A DNA stretch of 32,210 nt, taken from NCBI GenBank assembly GCA_934675625.1, contig CAKURH010000038.1:1-32210 (forward strand), read 5' to 3'. Below are positions 1 to 8,284 of the stretch, piece by piece; position 1 is the stretch's first letter, and every line of letters starts with the position of its first letter. The translations under genes and the position numbers were made by a program. Below the pieces are notes generated by a model. It searched no databases, was not told the origin of the DNA, and saw only the letters and a program-made list of their open reading frames with translations. Origin of the DNA: an uncultured Kiritimatiellota bacterium (lineage in GTDB: Bacteria; Verrucomicrobiota; Kiritimatiellia; RFP12; UBA1067).

Positions 1-9
1 ATGACGAAT

Positions 10-164
10 GGCGGCGCTCTGACTCCCCCGCGATGTACTCGCATCTGGGGGGTAACGAGCTAGCCGCCATGGCCCAGGGGCGATGGCCATCGCTTCCTGG
101 GCATTCTTTTCGCTTCGAGGGAACCTCTCCGCTATCCCGGCACACACCGGGTAGGAACGGGGGG
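10..164 (-). ncRNA. Putative structured RNA or long 5' leader (unidentified)
   Basis: The stretch holds consecutive strong hairpins. One pairs 10-19 with 57-68 (GGCGGC/GCCGCC and GCTC/GAGC, with an inner C5/G5 stem). One runs 72-102 (GCCCAGG/CCTGGGC outside, a perfect 14-bp palindrome inside). A small one lies at 117-127 (GAGG/CCTC), and one at 136-151 (CCCGG/CCGGG). A minus-strand TATAAT at 171-176 would start a transcript near 164 that reads through all of them and leaves the window at position 1. No signature of tmRNA, RNase P RNA, SRP RNA, 5S rRNA or a riboswitch I know was recognised. It could be a 6S-like or other small RNA, or the leader of a gene to the left. No coding sequence is convincing in 1-190. 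Confidence 0.4.
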
Positions 165-170
165 GGGGGC

Positions 171-176
171 ATTATA
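171..176 (-). promoter_or_regulatory. Candidate -10 box for the structured RNA
   Basis: On the minus strand this reads TATAAT, preceded by GTAG. It lacks the exact TGR extension seen at the other promoters here and has no clear -35. The predicted start is near 164, just inside an 11-G tract (159-169 on the plus strand). Confidence 0.4.
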
Positions 177-299
177 CTACAAACGGATTAGACAGGGGGG
201 GTATACACTCGCCTAGAGTCCATTGGATGCCCCCAGGGTGAAACGCGGCAGCTCACGGGGAGGCTCTCGGTTCCGGCGACAGGTTGGTACGAGTTTCTG

Positions 300-1292
300 G
301 TGCAAAACGCGGCGAGTCCACTGGTCATCATCGATGGCGTCAAGATTTATCACGCGACAAACGGACAGAGTTGGGATTTTGTCGCTATGGGTACGCGGCA
401 TTACTATGAGGCGGACAAGTCGTATCCGCTGTTCATTCAGGTCGGGCAAAGCACGTTCACCGACAACTATTTCGGCCTCAAGTGGCGACATGCGGCAGAG
501 GAGGCGGATGTCGAGACGGCGGATTGGGAGGAGATTCCGATCGCGTGCCTGTCGCAGCCCGGCGGTGACGCGGCGCAGCACGTGACCGTCGCGTCCAGCG
601 ACACGTTCGGCGACTGGCGGCTCGATGACTTCAACGTCTACGCGGAAGGCGAGACGTCGACGGGCGCGGCGTATGTGCACGGCACGACGGAGGCGTTCGA
701 CCTGCGGCTCGTGGGCGCGGGCACGGATCGGACGGGCCTCGTCCCTGCCGACACGACAAACGGGTTCGTCCACTTCAGCCGCGCGGTTGACCGTCGGTGC
801 GATTTCGTGTTCGAGGCCCTGATCGCGAATCCGATGCAGCCGTGGGTTGAAAAGACGGTGGACGGACAGCGCAAAGATGCGTATGACGTCGTCGGGCTGA
901 TGGTGCGCGGCGGTTCCGGGACGGATGCGAAGAACCTGTCGGTCTTGCTGGCGGGCGGCGGCGACCGCAAGCCGTTCGTGTCCTGGCGCGCCGAGGACGG
1001 CGGCACTGTGCTGAGCAGTGTCAGCGAAGACTGGATGGGGGCGAAGCCGCGACCGATTCGCCTCAGGAGCGAGCGTCGGCGTCAGAAGCTGACGTGCTTC
1101 ATCGACGGCGAACAGGCGGGCATCTGGGACGGCACGCAGGTCGTTCGCGAATTCCGCGTGGGCCAGTGGACGGAGCTTCAGGTGGGCCTCATGCTCTCGT
1201 CGTACAATTTCCCCAAGACGGGCGCGGCATTCATTCAGGATGTCTCGCTCACGACGAAACAACGCGACGGCGTCTGCGTCATCATCCGATAG
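300..1292 (+). CDS. PA14-like plus LamG/DUF1349-like protein, probably 5'-truncated
   Basis: The first conventional start in frame is GTG at 300 (330 aa), but similarity starts earlier. The frame is open from 192, after a TAG at 189, and codons from about 234 (QGETRQ, then TGWYEF) match the PA14-like module at the C-terminus of the next gene. So GTG 300 would cut a beta-sandwich in half, and no signal peptide is visible. The N-terminal ~95 residues are the rest of the PA14-like module (VIIDGVKIYHA, WEEIPIACL). The remainder looks like a concanavalin/DUF1349-like beta-sandwich (GLMVRGG, LTCFIDGEQ). It probably bound glycan in a secreted protein. It is likely a remnant that lost its 5' end, or a gene with a non-standard start or an indel in the nearby 7-G tract (195-201). 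No catalytic motif is seen. The next gene follows after 12 nt. Confidence 0.6.
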   Translation: MQNAASPLVIIDGVKIYHATNGQSWDFVAMGTRHYYEADKSYPLFIQVGQSTFTDNYFGLKWRHAAEEADVETADWEEIPIACLSQPGGDAAQHVTVASSDTFGDWRLDDFNVYAEGETSTGAAYVHGTTEAFDLRLVGAGTDRTGLVPADTTNGFVHFSRAVDRRCDFVFEALIANPMQPWVEKTVDGQRKDAYDVVGLMVRGGSGTDAKNLSVLLAGGGDRKPFVSWRAEDGGTVLSSVSEDWMGAKPRPIRLRSERRRQKLTCFIDGEQAGIWDGTQVVREFRVGQWTELQVGLMLSSYNFPKTGAAFIQDVSLTTKQRDGVCVIIR

Positions 1293-1304
1293 GCGAGGTT
1301 CGGC

Positions 1305-2789
1305 ATGGCGAAGTTCCTTCTCTCCCTTGCCGCCGGTCTTGGCGCGGCGGTTGTCTCGGGCGGCGCGCTCTCGGATTATCCGCGTCTCGCGGGCGAAGCG
1401 GACGATTCGGGGCGGCTTCAGCGGGCGATTGACGCGAACCCGTCCGGCACGGTGCACGTGCCGGCGGGCGAATACCGCCTGGCGAACATGGTCTCGGTGA
1501 CGAACCTCTGCTCGCTGGCGCTCGACAAGTCCGCCGTCGTGCGGGCGGTTCGGGAGATGCCGTTCGTCATCCGCATCAACGTGCAGCCGCTGTTTGACGC
1601 GCTGCCGACGGACGACCGCCGCCACGACTACAACCTCTTCGTGCGCGGCGGCAAGATCGACGGCAACGGGCTCGCCTCGTGCCTGTCGCTGAACGGCTTC
1701 CAGCACTACACGCTCGACGACATCACCTTCACGAACGGCAGGCGCTACGGGCTTGCCGTCGCCGACGAGACGCGGCGGCACGGCTACGAGCTGATGGCGC
1801 GCAACCTCTACTTCAAGTGCACGATGAAGGGCCTCGCCGGCAACACGGCGGTCTATTCGGAAAGCGGCGACTGCCACTACACCGACATCGTGGTCGTGGA
1901 CTGGACGACGGGCTTCCACTTTCGGGGCGCCGGTGCGAACCGCCTGACGCGGTGTCACGTCTGGGGCGGGACGGTCGGGCCGAGGACGGCGGGCGGCATC
2001 GGCGAAATGCTGGAGGACTCCATCGCCTTCAAGATGGAGGACAACGCGAGCATCCTGCGCGACTGCTACGCCGACACGGCGAAGATCGGCTTTGACATCG
2101 CCGGCGAGGCGCGGCTCTTCGGCTGCAGCTACTACGCGAATCCGTTCTTCAGGCTGGAGGACATCACGGTCATCCGGCATCGCGGCGGAACGCTGCTCGT
2201 CTCGGGGTGCTCGTTCGCCAAGACGGCGCGGCGCCAGAAGAACTACGAGGGCATCGGCCCCGTGCGGTTTACGGACATGACGTATTCGGGCTACGCGCCG
2301 GACGACTGGTGTCCGGGCGCGCTGGAGCCGACGCCCGTGGACGTGTCAGCCCTGCCGACGACGGGCCTGCGGTACGGACGGATCAAGGCGGACGGCTCGC
2401 GCGAGGAGAGCGTGCGGTACCTGACGGGGAACATGTGGCCGTTCAACCGGGGCGAGACGTCGTATTACAAGGGCTTCCTGCGCGCGCCGGAGACCGGCTG
2501 GTACGAGTTCCGCATCAAGTTCGCCTGCTCGCCGCGGATTGTCCTCGGCGGCGAAATCCTCTTCGAGGGCCGGAACGGAACGAACTGGTCGTTCGGCGAG
2601 CCTGTGGCGCGTCGGTGGCTGGAGAAGGGGAGAGACGTCCCGATCGCCGTGCGCGTGGCGCCGAACGACAACTACGACCAGAGCGCATTCGGCGTCCAGT
2701 GGCGGTTTGCGGCGTCCGAGTCCGACCTCTCCGTCGCGCCCTGGACCGCCATCCCGTTCGACTGCCTGCATCACGGGAAAATGAACTGA
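1305..2789 (+). CDS. Secreted right-handed beta-helix protein with C-terminal PA14-like module
   Basis: 494 aa. ATG 1305 gives a clear signal peptide (MAKFLLSLAAGLGAAVVSGG). From about residue 30 the sequence has the pectate-lyase-3/polysaccharide-lyase style opening (a variant of the DDT.ALQ motif: DDSGRLQRAIDANPSG, VHVPAGEYRL). Beta-helix turns follow to about residue 340 (VRGGKIDGNGL, ITFTNGRRYGLAV, FHFRGAGANRL). The last ~120 residues are a PA14-like domain (TGWYEFRIKF, RIVLGGEILFEG, FGVQWRF) homologous to the N-terminus of the preceding gene. Family knowledge suggests a secreted glycan-binding or pectinolytic protein. I cannot assign catalytic residues, so the substrate is unknown. No terminator is visible before the thrH promoter 31 nt downstream. 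Confidence 0.75.
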   Translation: MAKFLLSLAAGLGAAVVSGGALSDYPRLAGEADDSGRLQRAIDANPSGTVHVPAGEYRLANMVSVTNLCSLALDKSAVVRAVREMPFVIRINVQPLFDALPTDDRRHDYNLFVRGGKIDGNGLASCLSLNGFQHYTLDDITFTNGRRYGLAVADETRRHGYELMARNLYFKCTMKGLAGNTAVYSESGDCHYTDIVVVDWTTGFHFRGAGANRLTRCHVWGGTVGPRTAGGIGEMLEDSIAFKMEDNASILRDCYADTAKIGFDIAGEARLFGCSYYANPFFRLEDITVIRHRGGTLLVSGCSFAKTARRQKNYEGIGPVRFTDMTYSGYAPDDWCPGALEPTPVDVSALPTTGLRYGRIKADGSREESVRYLTGNMWPFNRGETSYYKGFLRAPETGWYEFRIKFACSPRIVLGGEILFEGRNGTNWSFGEPVARRWLEKGRDVPIAVRVAPNDNYDQSAFGVQWRFAASESDLSVAPWTAIPFDCLHHGKMN

Positions 2790-2820
2790 TCAAGGTGGCG
2801 AACCGGAACGCGGGCGGATT

Positions 2821-2829
2821 TGGTATAAT
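2821..2829 (+). promoter_or_regulatory. Extended -10 promoter of thrH-nadA-galM-amidase
   Basis: TGG followed by TATAAT (2824-2829). CGCGGG lies at 2809-2814 and the discriminator is ACGCGG. No TTGACA-like -35 lies 16-18 bp upstream. The predicted start near 2836 gives a leader of about 36 nt. AAAGGAA (2837-2843) is too far from ATG 2872 to be a normal Shine-Dalgarno site. Confidence 0.7.
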
Positions 2830-2871
2830 ACGCGGGAAAGGAAATTCACACATCCGCAAATCTTGACAACC

Positions 2872-3474
2872 ATGGACATCGTTTGCCTTGACCTTGAGGG
2901 CGTTCTCGTGCCCGAAATCTGGATCGCCTTCGCGAAGGAGACCGGCATCCCGGAGTTCACGCGCACGACGCGCGACGAGCCCGACTACGACAAGCTCATG
3001 CACTACCGGCTCGACCTGCTGGCGAAGCACGGCCTCGGCCTCAAGGAGATCGTGAAGGTCATCGAACGCATCGAGCCGCTCATCGGCGCGCACGAGTTCC
3101 TGAACCGTCTGCGCGCGCGGGCGCAGGTGCTGATCCTCTCCGACACGTTCGAGCAGTTCGGGCGTCCGCTCATGCAGAAGCTCAACTGGCCGTCGCTCTT
3201 CTGCAATTCGCTCTTCGCGGACGCGGACGGGCGCGTGACGGGGTACAGGCTGCGCTGTCCGCACACGAAGCTCACGACCGTCAAGGCCCTGCAGAGCTGC
3301 GGCTTCGAGACGATTGCGGCGGGCGACAGCTTCAACGACCTGGAGATGATCCGCGCGTCGAAGGCGGGCTTCCTCTTCCGCTCGACGGACGCGATCCGGC
3401 GGGCGAACCCCGACATTCCGGCGTTCGAGACCTACGACGAATTCCTGGAGGCGATCTTCCATGCTCTCGGATGA
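2872..3474 (+). CDS. thrH: Bifunctional phosphoserine phosphatase/homoserine phosphotransferase (ThrH)
   Basis: 200 aa. HAD-superfamily enzyme very close to Pseudomonas ThrH in length and sequence (MDIVCLDLEGVLVPEIWIAF, then ILSDTFEQF and AAGDSFNDLEMI). The N-terminal DLE takes the place of the usual HAD DxD motif, as in ThrH. It dephosphorylates phosphoserine, the last step of serine synthesis, and can transfer the phosphate to homoserine; cytosolic. ATG 2872 is chosen because it matches the family N-terminus; a TTG at 2863 would add three residues. It is the first gene of its transcript and overlaps nadA by 14 bp, suggesting translational coupling. Confidence 0.9.
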   Translation: MDIVCLDLEGVLVPEIWIAFAKETGIPEFTRTTRDEPDYDKLMHYRLDLLAKHGLGLKEIVKVIERIEPLIGAHEFLNRLRARAQVLILSDTFEQFGRPLMQKLNWPSLFCNSLFADADGRVTGYRLRCPHTKLTTVKALQSCGFETIAAGDSFNDLEMIRASKAGFLFRSTDAIRRANPDIPAFETYDEFLEAIFHALG

Positions 3475-4360
3475 GATCCGCGCGCTTGCGGCCGAACGCC
3501 GGGCCGTGATCCTCGCGCACAACTACACGCGCGGCGAGGTGCAGGACGTCGCCGACTTCACGGGCGACTCGTTGGAGCTCGCGCGCAAGGCGGCGACCGT
3601 CGAGGCGGACGTGATCGTCTTCTGCGGCGTCTACTTCATGGCCGAGACGGCGAAGATCCTGAATCCGTCGAAGACGGTCCTGATCCCCGACCCGACGGCG
3701 GGCTGCCCGATGGCCGACATGATCACGGGTGCGCAGCTGCGCGCGCTGAAGGCGCAGCATCCCGGCGCGGTCGCCGTCTGCTACGTGAACTCGACGGCCG
3801 AGGTGAAGGCCGAATGTGACCTCTGCGTGACGAGCGGCAATGCCGAGCGGGTGATGGCGACGATTCCGCCGGGCCGCGAGATCCTGTTCGTGCCCGACTC
3901 GCATCTCGGCGACCACATCGCGACGAAGGAGGGGCGCAAGTATGTGCTGTGGCCGGGGTACTGCCCGACCCACGCGCGGCTGACGGCGAAGGCGATCGCG
4001 GCGGCGCGCGCGGCGCATCCCGGCGCGCCCGTCCTCGTGCATCCCGAATGCGCGCGCGACGTGCGTGATGCGGCCGACGAGCGGCTTTCGACGGGCGGCA
4101 TGTGCCGCTACGCGCGGGAGAGCGCGGCGCGGACGATTCTCGTCGGCACGGAGGTCGGGCTCTTGCACCGCCTGCGGCAGGAGAACCCGGAGAAGACGTT
4201 CGTGCCCGTGTCGGAAGACCTGGTCTGCCCGAACATGAAGAAGACGACGCTTGAAAACCTTGCCGAGTCGCTGCGCGAGATGAAGACGCCGGTCGAGGTC
4301 GATCCCGGCATCGCCGCGCGGGCGAAGCGCGCGATCGACGCGATGCTGGCGGTCGGATAA
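3461..4360 (+). CDS. nadA: Quinolinate synthase A
   Basis: 299 aa, the usual short NadA form. It condenses iminoaspartate with dihydroxyacetone phosphate to quinolinate, the first committed intermediate of de novo NAD synthesis, using a 4Fe-4S cluster. The three expected cluster cysteines are visible: C82 (GCPMAD), C168 (WPGYCPTH) and C256 (VCPNMK), spaced as in Thermotoga NadA. Other family motifs are ILAHNYTRGEVQD near the start, FCGVYFMAETAKIL, and CYVNSTAEVKAE. ATG 3461 lies inside the end of thrH. No nadB or nadC is in the window. Confidence 0.95.
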   Translation: MLSDEIRALAAERRAVILAHNYTRGEVQDVADFTGDSLELARKAATVEADVIVFCGVYFMAETAKILNPSKTVLIPDPTAGCPMADMITGAQLRALKAQHPGAVAVCYVNSTAEVKAECDLCVTSGNAERVMATIPPGREILFVPDSHLGDHIATKEGRKYVLWPGYCPTHARLTAKAIAAARAAHPGAPVLVHPECARDVRDAADERLSTGGMCRYARESAARTILVGTEVGLLHRLRQENPEKTFVPVSEDLVCPNMKKTTLENLAESLREMKTPVEVDPGIAARAKRAIDAMLAVG

Positions 4361-4401
4361 GCGGCCCTTGTGATTTGGAAGAAGAGAGGAGAAATTCTGA
4401 A

Positions 4402-5544
4402 ATGAAGAAACTCGTTTGGATGGCGGCGGCCGCGTGTGCGGCCGGTTCATTGGCGGCGGCGGTCGAGGCGCCGACGAAGCGGAGCTTCGGGCGTCTCTCG
4501 GACGGCACGGAGACGACGCTCTACACCCTGCGCGGCGCGGGCGGGCTCGTCCTCGACGTCGCCGACTACGGCGGGCGGCTCGTGCGCTGCTACGCGCCGG
4601 ACCGGTTCGGCAACCTTGCGGACGTCACGCTCGGCTGGAACACGGCGGCGGAATACGAGCGGAACGGCTTCTCGATGGGCACGCTCATCGGCCGCTTCGG
4701 CAACCGCATCCGCGACGGCAAGTTCACGCTCGACGGCAAGGCCTACCAGCTGCCGATCAGCGAGGACAAGCCGCCGCGCCACAACAACCTCCACGGCGGG
4801 CCGGACGGCTGGGACACGAAGGTCTGGCAGGCGCGTCCGTTCGTCGAGGGCGAGACGGTCGGGCTTGTGCTGTCGCTCGTCTCGCCGGACGGCGACATGG
4901 GCTTCCCCGGCACGGTCAACTGCAAGGTCACGTACCGCGTCCTCCCGACGAACGCCTGGACGATCGACTACGAGGCGACGGCGGACCGGCCGACCGTCCT
5001 CAACCTGACGCACCACAGCTACTGGAACCTCGCGGGCGAGGCGAGCGGCGACGTGCTGGGGCAGGAGCTCCAGGTCTTCGCGGACAGCTACACGCAGACG
5101 GACGCGGGGCTGATCCCGACGCAGAACGCGCCGGTGAAGGGGACGGGCTTCGACTTCACCGCGCGCCGCCCGATCGGCTCGCGGGCCGCGTGGATGGCCG
5201 CCCAGCCGACGAACTGGCCGATGGACGGCTGGTACGACCACAACTTCGTCCTGCGCGGCACGCTCGGCGAGCTGCATCCGGCGGCGACGCTGCGCGACCC
5301 CGTGTCGGGCCGCCGCCTGGAGATCTGGACGACCGAGCCGTGCCTCCAGATGTACGGCGCGCAGAACATGGACGGCACGCTGCCGACGAAGACGGCGGGG
5401 CGGACGCTGCCGCAGTACGCGGGCGTCGCGCTGGAGACGCAGCACGCGCCCGACTCGCCGAACCGCCCCGACTTCCCGACGACGGTGCTTCGGCCCGGCG
5501 AGACGTTCCGAAGCCGCACCGAATACCGCTTCTTCGCGGAGTGA
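4402..5544 (+). CDS. galM: Secreted galactose mutarotase (aldose 1-epimerase)
   Basis: 380 aa. ATG 4402 follows a Shine-Dalgarno AGAGGAGA (4384-4391); upstream TTG 4375 is unlikely. The N-terminus is a signal peptide (MKKLVWMAAAACAAGSLAAA), so the enzyme probably works in the periplasm, unlike cytosolic E. coli GalM. Family motifs are TLIGRFGNRI, HNNLHGG, the catalytic histidine region LTHHSYWNLAG and the catalytic glutamate near the C-terminus (GVALETQHAPDSPN). It interconverts alpha and beta anomers of aldoses and would support sugar release by the beta-galactosidase in this window. Its TGA overlaps the GTG start of the amidase (GTGA). Confidence 0.9.
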   Translation: MKKLVWMAAAACAAGSLAAAVEAPTKRSFGRLSDGTETTLYTLRGAGGLVLDVADYGGRLVRCYAPDRFGNLADVTLGWNTAAEYERNGFSMGTLIGRFGNRIRDGKFTLDGKAYQLPISEDKPPRHNNLHGGPDGWDTKVWQARPFVEGETVGLVLSLVSPDGDMGFPGTVNCKVTYRVLPTNAWTIDYEATADRPTVLNLTHHSYWNLAGEASGDVLGQELQVFADSYTQTDAGLIPTQNAPVKGTGFDFTARRPIGSRAAWMAAQPTNWPMDGWYDHNFVLRGTLGELHPAATLRDPVSGRRLEIWTTEPCLQMYGAQNMDGTLPTKTAGRTLPQYAGVALETQHAPDSPNRPDFPTTVLRPGETFRSRTEYRFFAE

Positions 5545-6485
5545 ACGGCAGCATTTTTCTTCTTGCCGCCCTGATCGCCTTTCCGAAGGAGGGGCAGAGG
5601 CTGCCGTTCGTCGAACGGTGCTACATGTCCGGCGCGGTCGTGCCCGGCGTGACCAATGTCGTCGTGCAGGGACGCAACGTGCCCGTCCACCCGCTCGGCG
5701 GCTGGGTCACGCTCATCGAGGTCGTCGAGGGCACGAACGTAATCGAGGTCGCGGGCGTTCGCCGGACGTTTACCGTCGGGAAGCGTCCCGTGCGCGCGGC
5801 GGCGCCATCCGCACCCGCGGCATCCGCCCGTCCGAAGACCTACGCGAAGCTGCCGTTCGCGGGTGACACGCCGAAAGCCCGTCCGGCGGCGGAGCCGTCC
5901 GCGCTGACGGTCGTCATCGATGCGGGGCATGGCGGCGCCGAGACGGGGGCGATGAGTCCGCACGGCCTCAAGGAGTCGGACTTGAACCTGGCGCTCGCGA
6001 AGAATGTCCGCGCCGCGCTGACGAACCTCGGCGCACGTGTCGTGATGACGCGCGAAGACGATGTGTCCGTGCCGCTCTATGACCGCCCGAAGGTCGCGCA
6101 CGCGCAGGGGGCGGATGCGTTCGTGTCCATCCACCACAACGCGCCGCCGGTCGACCGGGATCCCCGGCGCATCCGCTATCACGCCGTCTACGCCTGGAAT
6201 GACATCGGCCTCTCACTTGCGCGGGCGATCAACGCCCGAATGGCGGCGGCGTTCGGCGACACGCTGACGAACAACGGCGTCCAGCGCGCGAACTTCGCCG
6301 TCACGCGCAATCCGGAGATTCCGTCCTGCCTTGTCGAGACGGACTTCCTGACGACGCCGGAAGGCGAGCTTGACTGCTGGAACCGCGAACGTCGGCAGAG
6401 AGTCGCCGCCGCCATCGCCGCCGGCATCGCCGACTGGTGCGCGCAGGGGGCTGTGTCGCACCGCGCGGACGAGTCGGTGCGCTGA
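5541..6485 (+). CDS. N-acetylmuramoyl-L-alanine amidase (Amidase_3)
   Basis: 314 aa. The only suitable start is GTG 5541, overlapping the galM stop as GTGA. It gives a short hydrophobic export signal (residues 3-13). An N-terminal beta-rich region (about 15-80) is followed by an Ala/Pro-rich linker (about 85-115). The zinc-dependent Amidase_3 domain fills the rest: VVIDAGHGG with the first zinc His, KESDLNLALA with the zinc Glu, FVSIHHNA with another zinc His, and CLVETDFLTTPEGE with the catalytic Glu. It cleaves the bond between MurNAc and the stem peptide during cell-wall remodelling or division. The frame is also open far upstream inside galM, but that part is antiframe translation. Confidence 0.88.
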   Translation: MNGSIFLLAALIAFPKEGQRLPFVERCYMSGAVVPGVTNVVVQGRNVPVHPLGGWVTLIEVVEGTNVIEVAGVRRTFTVGKRPVRAAAPSAPAASARPKTYAKLPFAGDTPKARPAAEPSALTVVIDAGHGGAETGAMSPHGLKESDLNLALAKNVRAALTNLGARVVMTREDDVSVPLYDRPKVAHAQGADAFVSIHHNAPPVDRDPRRIRYHAVYAWNDIGLSLARAINARMAAAFGDTLTNNGVQRANFAVTRNPEIPSCLVETDFLTTPEGELDCWNRERRQRVAAAIAAGIADWCAQGAVSHRADESVR

Positions 6486-6539
6486 AACGCCGTGTGACGG
6501 GGCTCTCTCGCGGCTGGACGGCACAAGCGGCCTCGTTTG

Positions 6540-6548
6540 TGGTATAAT
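6540..6548 (+). promoter_or_regulatory. Extended -10 promoter of def; predicted leaderless start
   Basis: TGG plus TATAAT (6543-6548). The def ATG begins exactly 7 nt after the box, so a start at the usual +1 gives a 5' leader of about one base. There is no -35-like hexamer. Confidence 0.75.
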
Positions 6549-6555
6549 TCCCCGC

Positions 6556-7101
6556 ATGATTCTGAAAGTCTACAAGTACGGAGAGAAGGTTTTGCGCGAG
6601 AAGGCGACTCCGGTCGCCTTCGTCGACGAGAAGCTGCGGCAACTGGCGGACGACATGATCGAGACGATGCGTCGCGCGAAGGGCGTCGGGCTCGCGGCCG
6701 AGCAGGTCGGGCGCACGGAGAAAATGTGCGTCATCGACATCCCGGAAGGGTGTGACGAAGCCGAGGACGAGGCGTTCAACGCGCCGATCGCGATGCCGCT
6801 GAAGCTCTGGAACCCGGAGATCATCGCGCAGGAAGGCTCGGTGCGCGACAAGGAGGGGTGCCTCAGCTTCCCGAATGTCGGCGGCTCGCTGACGCGCGCG
6901 GCGCAGGTCACGTGCCAGTATCTCGACGCGGAGAACCGTCCGCAGGTGATCACGGCGCGCGGTTACCTCGCGCGGGCGCTCCAGCACGAGATCGACCACC
7001 TGAACGGCGTCCTCTACATCGACCACATGACCGCCGTCGAACGGCTCGCCTGCGCGCCGAAACTCAAGAAGCTCGCGAAGGCGAATGGCGGCACGCGCTG
7101 A
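6556..7101 (+). CDS. def: Peptide deformylase
   Basis: 181 aa. It removes the formyl group from nascent N-terminal formylmethionine at the ribosome exit. All three family motifs are present: GVGLAAEQ (43-50), EGCLS with metal ligand C102, and HEIDH (144-148) with two metal histidines and the catalytic Glu. A modest loop insertion (about 63-82, acidic) lies between motifs 1 and 2. No Shine-Dalgarno site precedes the ATG; the promoter places the start codon at the 5' end of the mRNA. The acyltransferase gene follows after 24 nt. Neither fmt nor any other usual def neighbour is here. Confidence 0.96.
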   Translation: MILKVYKYGEKVLREKATPVAFVDEKLRQLADDMIETMRRAKGVGLAAEQVGRTEKMCVIDIPEGCDEAEDEAFNAPIAMPLKLWNPEIIAQEGSVRDKEGCLSFPNVGGSLTRAAQVTCQYLDAENRPQVITARGYLARALQHEIDHLNGVLYIDHMTAVERLACAPKLKKLAKANGGTR

Positions 7102-7125
7102 CCGTCCGAGAAGGGTTTCCGTGTG

Positions 7126-8226
7126 ATGAAAGACCGCATTGTCTTCCTTGACTATCTTCGCGTCATCGCCTGCTTCATGGTGATGGTCGTGCATGCGTGC
7201 GAGCCGTTCTACCTCGGCGGCGCGGGTACATTCATCGCCTCGCGGTGGGATGCCGCGTGGGCCACGGCAATCGACTCGGCCGTGCGCGCGTGCGTGCCGC
7301 TCTTCGTGATGGCGAGCGCGTACCTGCTCTTCCCGGTCACGCGGCCGACGGGCGAATTCTTCCGACGTCGCCTGGCGCGTGTCGTCGTGCCGTTCCTCGT
7401 CTGGGTCGGCATCTACACGTGGCGCTTTGACGGCGACTGGGGCAAGCTGCTTTTCAACTTTCCGGCGGACATCATCGGCGGCCATCTCTGGTTCGTGCCG
7501 ATGTTGCTGGGTCTCTACCTGCTGATGCCGCTCCTCTCGCCGTGGGCCGAGAAGGTGCGCGAAAAGGAGCTGTGGGGCTGGCTGGCCGTCTGGGCGGTGA
7601 CGACGACGTTCCCGTATCTCCGCCGTCTCTGGGGCTTCCTCTACGGCGAACCGAGCTTCGGCGCGGTGCCATATCTCTACGGGGAGTGTCCGTGGAACGC
7701 GTTCGGCACGTTCCAGTACGTGAGCGGCTTCTTCGGCTACCTGCTGCTGGGCTTCTGGTTCAGGAAGTTCGCCCCCAAACTGTCCTGGCAGAAGACGCTC
7801 GCCGTGGCCGCGCCGCTGTGGGCCGTCGGCTATCTCGCAGTGGCGGAGCCGTTCTTCCTGCGCATCCCAGACGCGGCGGGCTATCCCGTCGAGGCACCGT
7901 ACGCGACGGCGGTCAGTCTCGAAATGAGCTGGGAGTTCTGCTCGACGGGCGTTGCGCTGACGGTCGCCGCATACTTCCTCGTCATCCGCAAGCTGACGGC
8001 GGACGGCTTCTTCTACCGCTACGTGATTCGTCCGCTGTCGGAGGCGAGCTACGGAACCTATCTCCTGCACATGCTCGTGCTGGCGGAAGTGTGCGAACGC
8101 CTGAAGCCTCGCCTGACGGCACCGCTCGCGATTCTCGGCACGGCCGCCGTTTCGTTCGTCCTCTCGTCGTTCATCTCGATGGCCCTCCGCCGCATCCCGC
8201 GCGTCGGCAAGTGGCTCTGCGGCTGA
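7126..8226 (+). CDS. Membrane acyltransferase, acyltransferase_3 (OafA/YrhL-like) family
   Basis: 366 aa, about ten hydrophobic membrane segments along the whole length. The N-terminus FLDYLRVIACFMVMVVHACE is the classic start of the acyltransferase_3 family, with the conserved His in helix 1. Members acetylate or succinylate surface sugars such as O-antigen, exopolysaccharide or peptidoglycan; the acceptor cannot be told from sequence. ATG 7126 is preferred; GTG 7123 immediately precedes it. GAGAAGGG upstream may be the ribosome-binding site. It lies 24 nt after def and probably shares its transcript. No terminator is seen before the metG promoter. Confidence 0.85.
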   Translation: MKDRIVFLDYLRVIACFMVMVVHACEPFYLGGAGTFIASRWDAAWATAIDSAVRACVPLFVMASAYLLFPVTRPTGEFFRRRLARVVVPFLVWVGIYTWRFDGDWGKLLFNFPADIIGGHLWFVPMLLGLYLLMPLLSPWAEKVREKELWGWLAVWAVTTTFPYLRRLWGFLYGEPSFGAVPYLYGECPWNAFGTFQYVSGFFGYLLLGFWFRKFAPKLSWQKTLAVAAPLWAVGYLAVAEPFFLRIPDAAGYPVEAPYATAVSLEMSWEFCSTGVALTVAAYFLVIRKLTADGFFYRYVIRPLSEASYGTYLLHMLVLAEVCERLKPRLTAPLAILGTAAVSFVLSSFISMALRRIPRVGKWLCG

Positions 8227-8250
8227 ACGCCGCACACGCGGGCCGAATTT

Positions 8251-8259
8251 TGATATAAT
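8251..8259 (+). promoter_or_regulatory. Extended -10 promoter of metG
   Basis: TGA plus TATAAT (8254-8259), with CGCGGG at 8237-8242 upstream. The predicted start near 8266 gives a leader of about 19 nt with no Shine-Dalgarno sequence. Confidence 0.7.
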
Positions 8260-8284
8260 CACGCGTCCAATCCAATCCATTCCC

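Noticed and set aside
69..191. ATG 69 in the same frame as the gene at 192-1292, ending at TAG 189
   Set aside because: The 40-codon product resembles nothing, overlaps the hairpin-rich region and does not extend the PA14-like domain; read-through was considered but not supported.
213..2180. Long minus-strand open frame (655 codons) opposite the two PA14-like genes
   Set aside because: Arg/Val/Ala-rich composition with no domain; a product of high GC and the codon bias of the plus-strand genes, which have signal peptide and domain support.
4416..5540. N-terminal 375 codons of the frame leading into the amidase
   Set aside because: This part is out-of-frame reading of galM; the amidase starts at GTG 5541 where its export signal begins.
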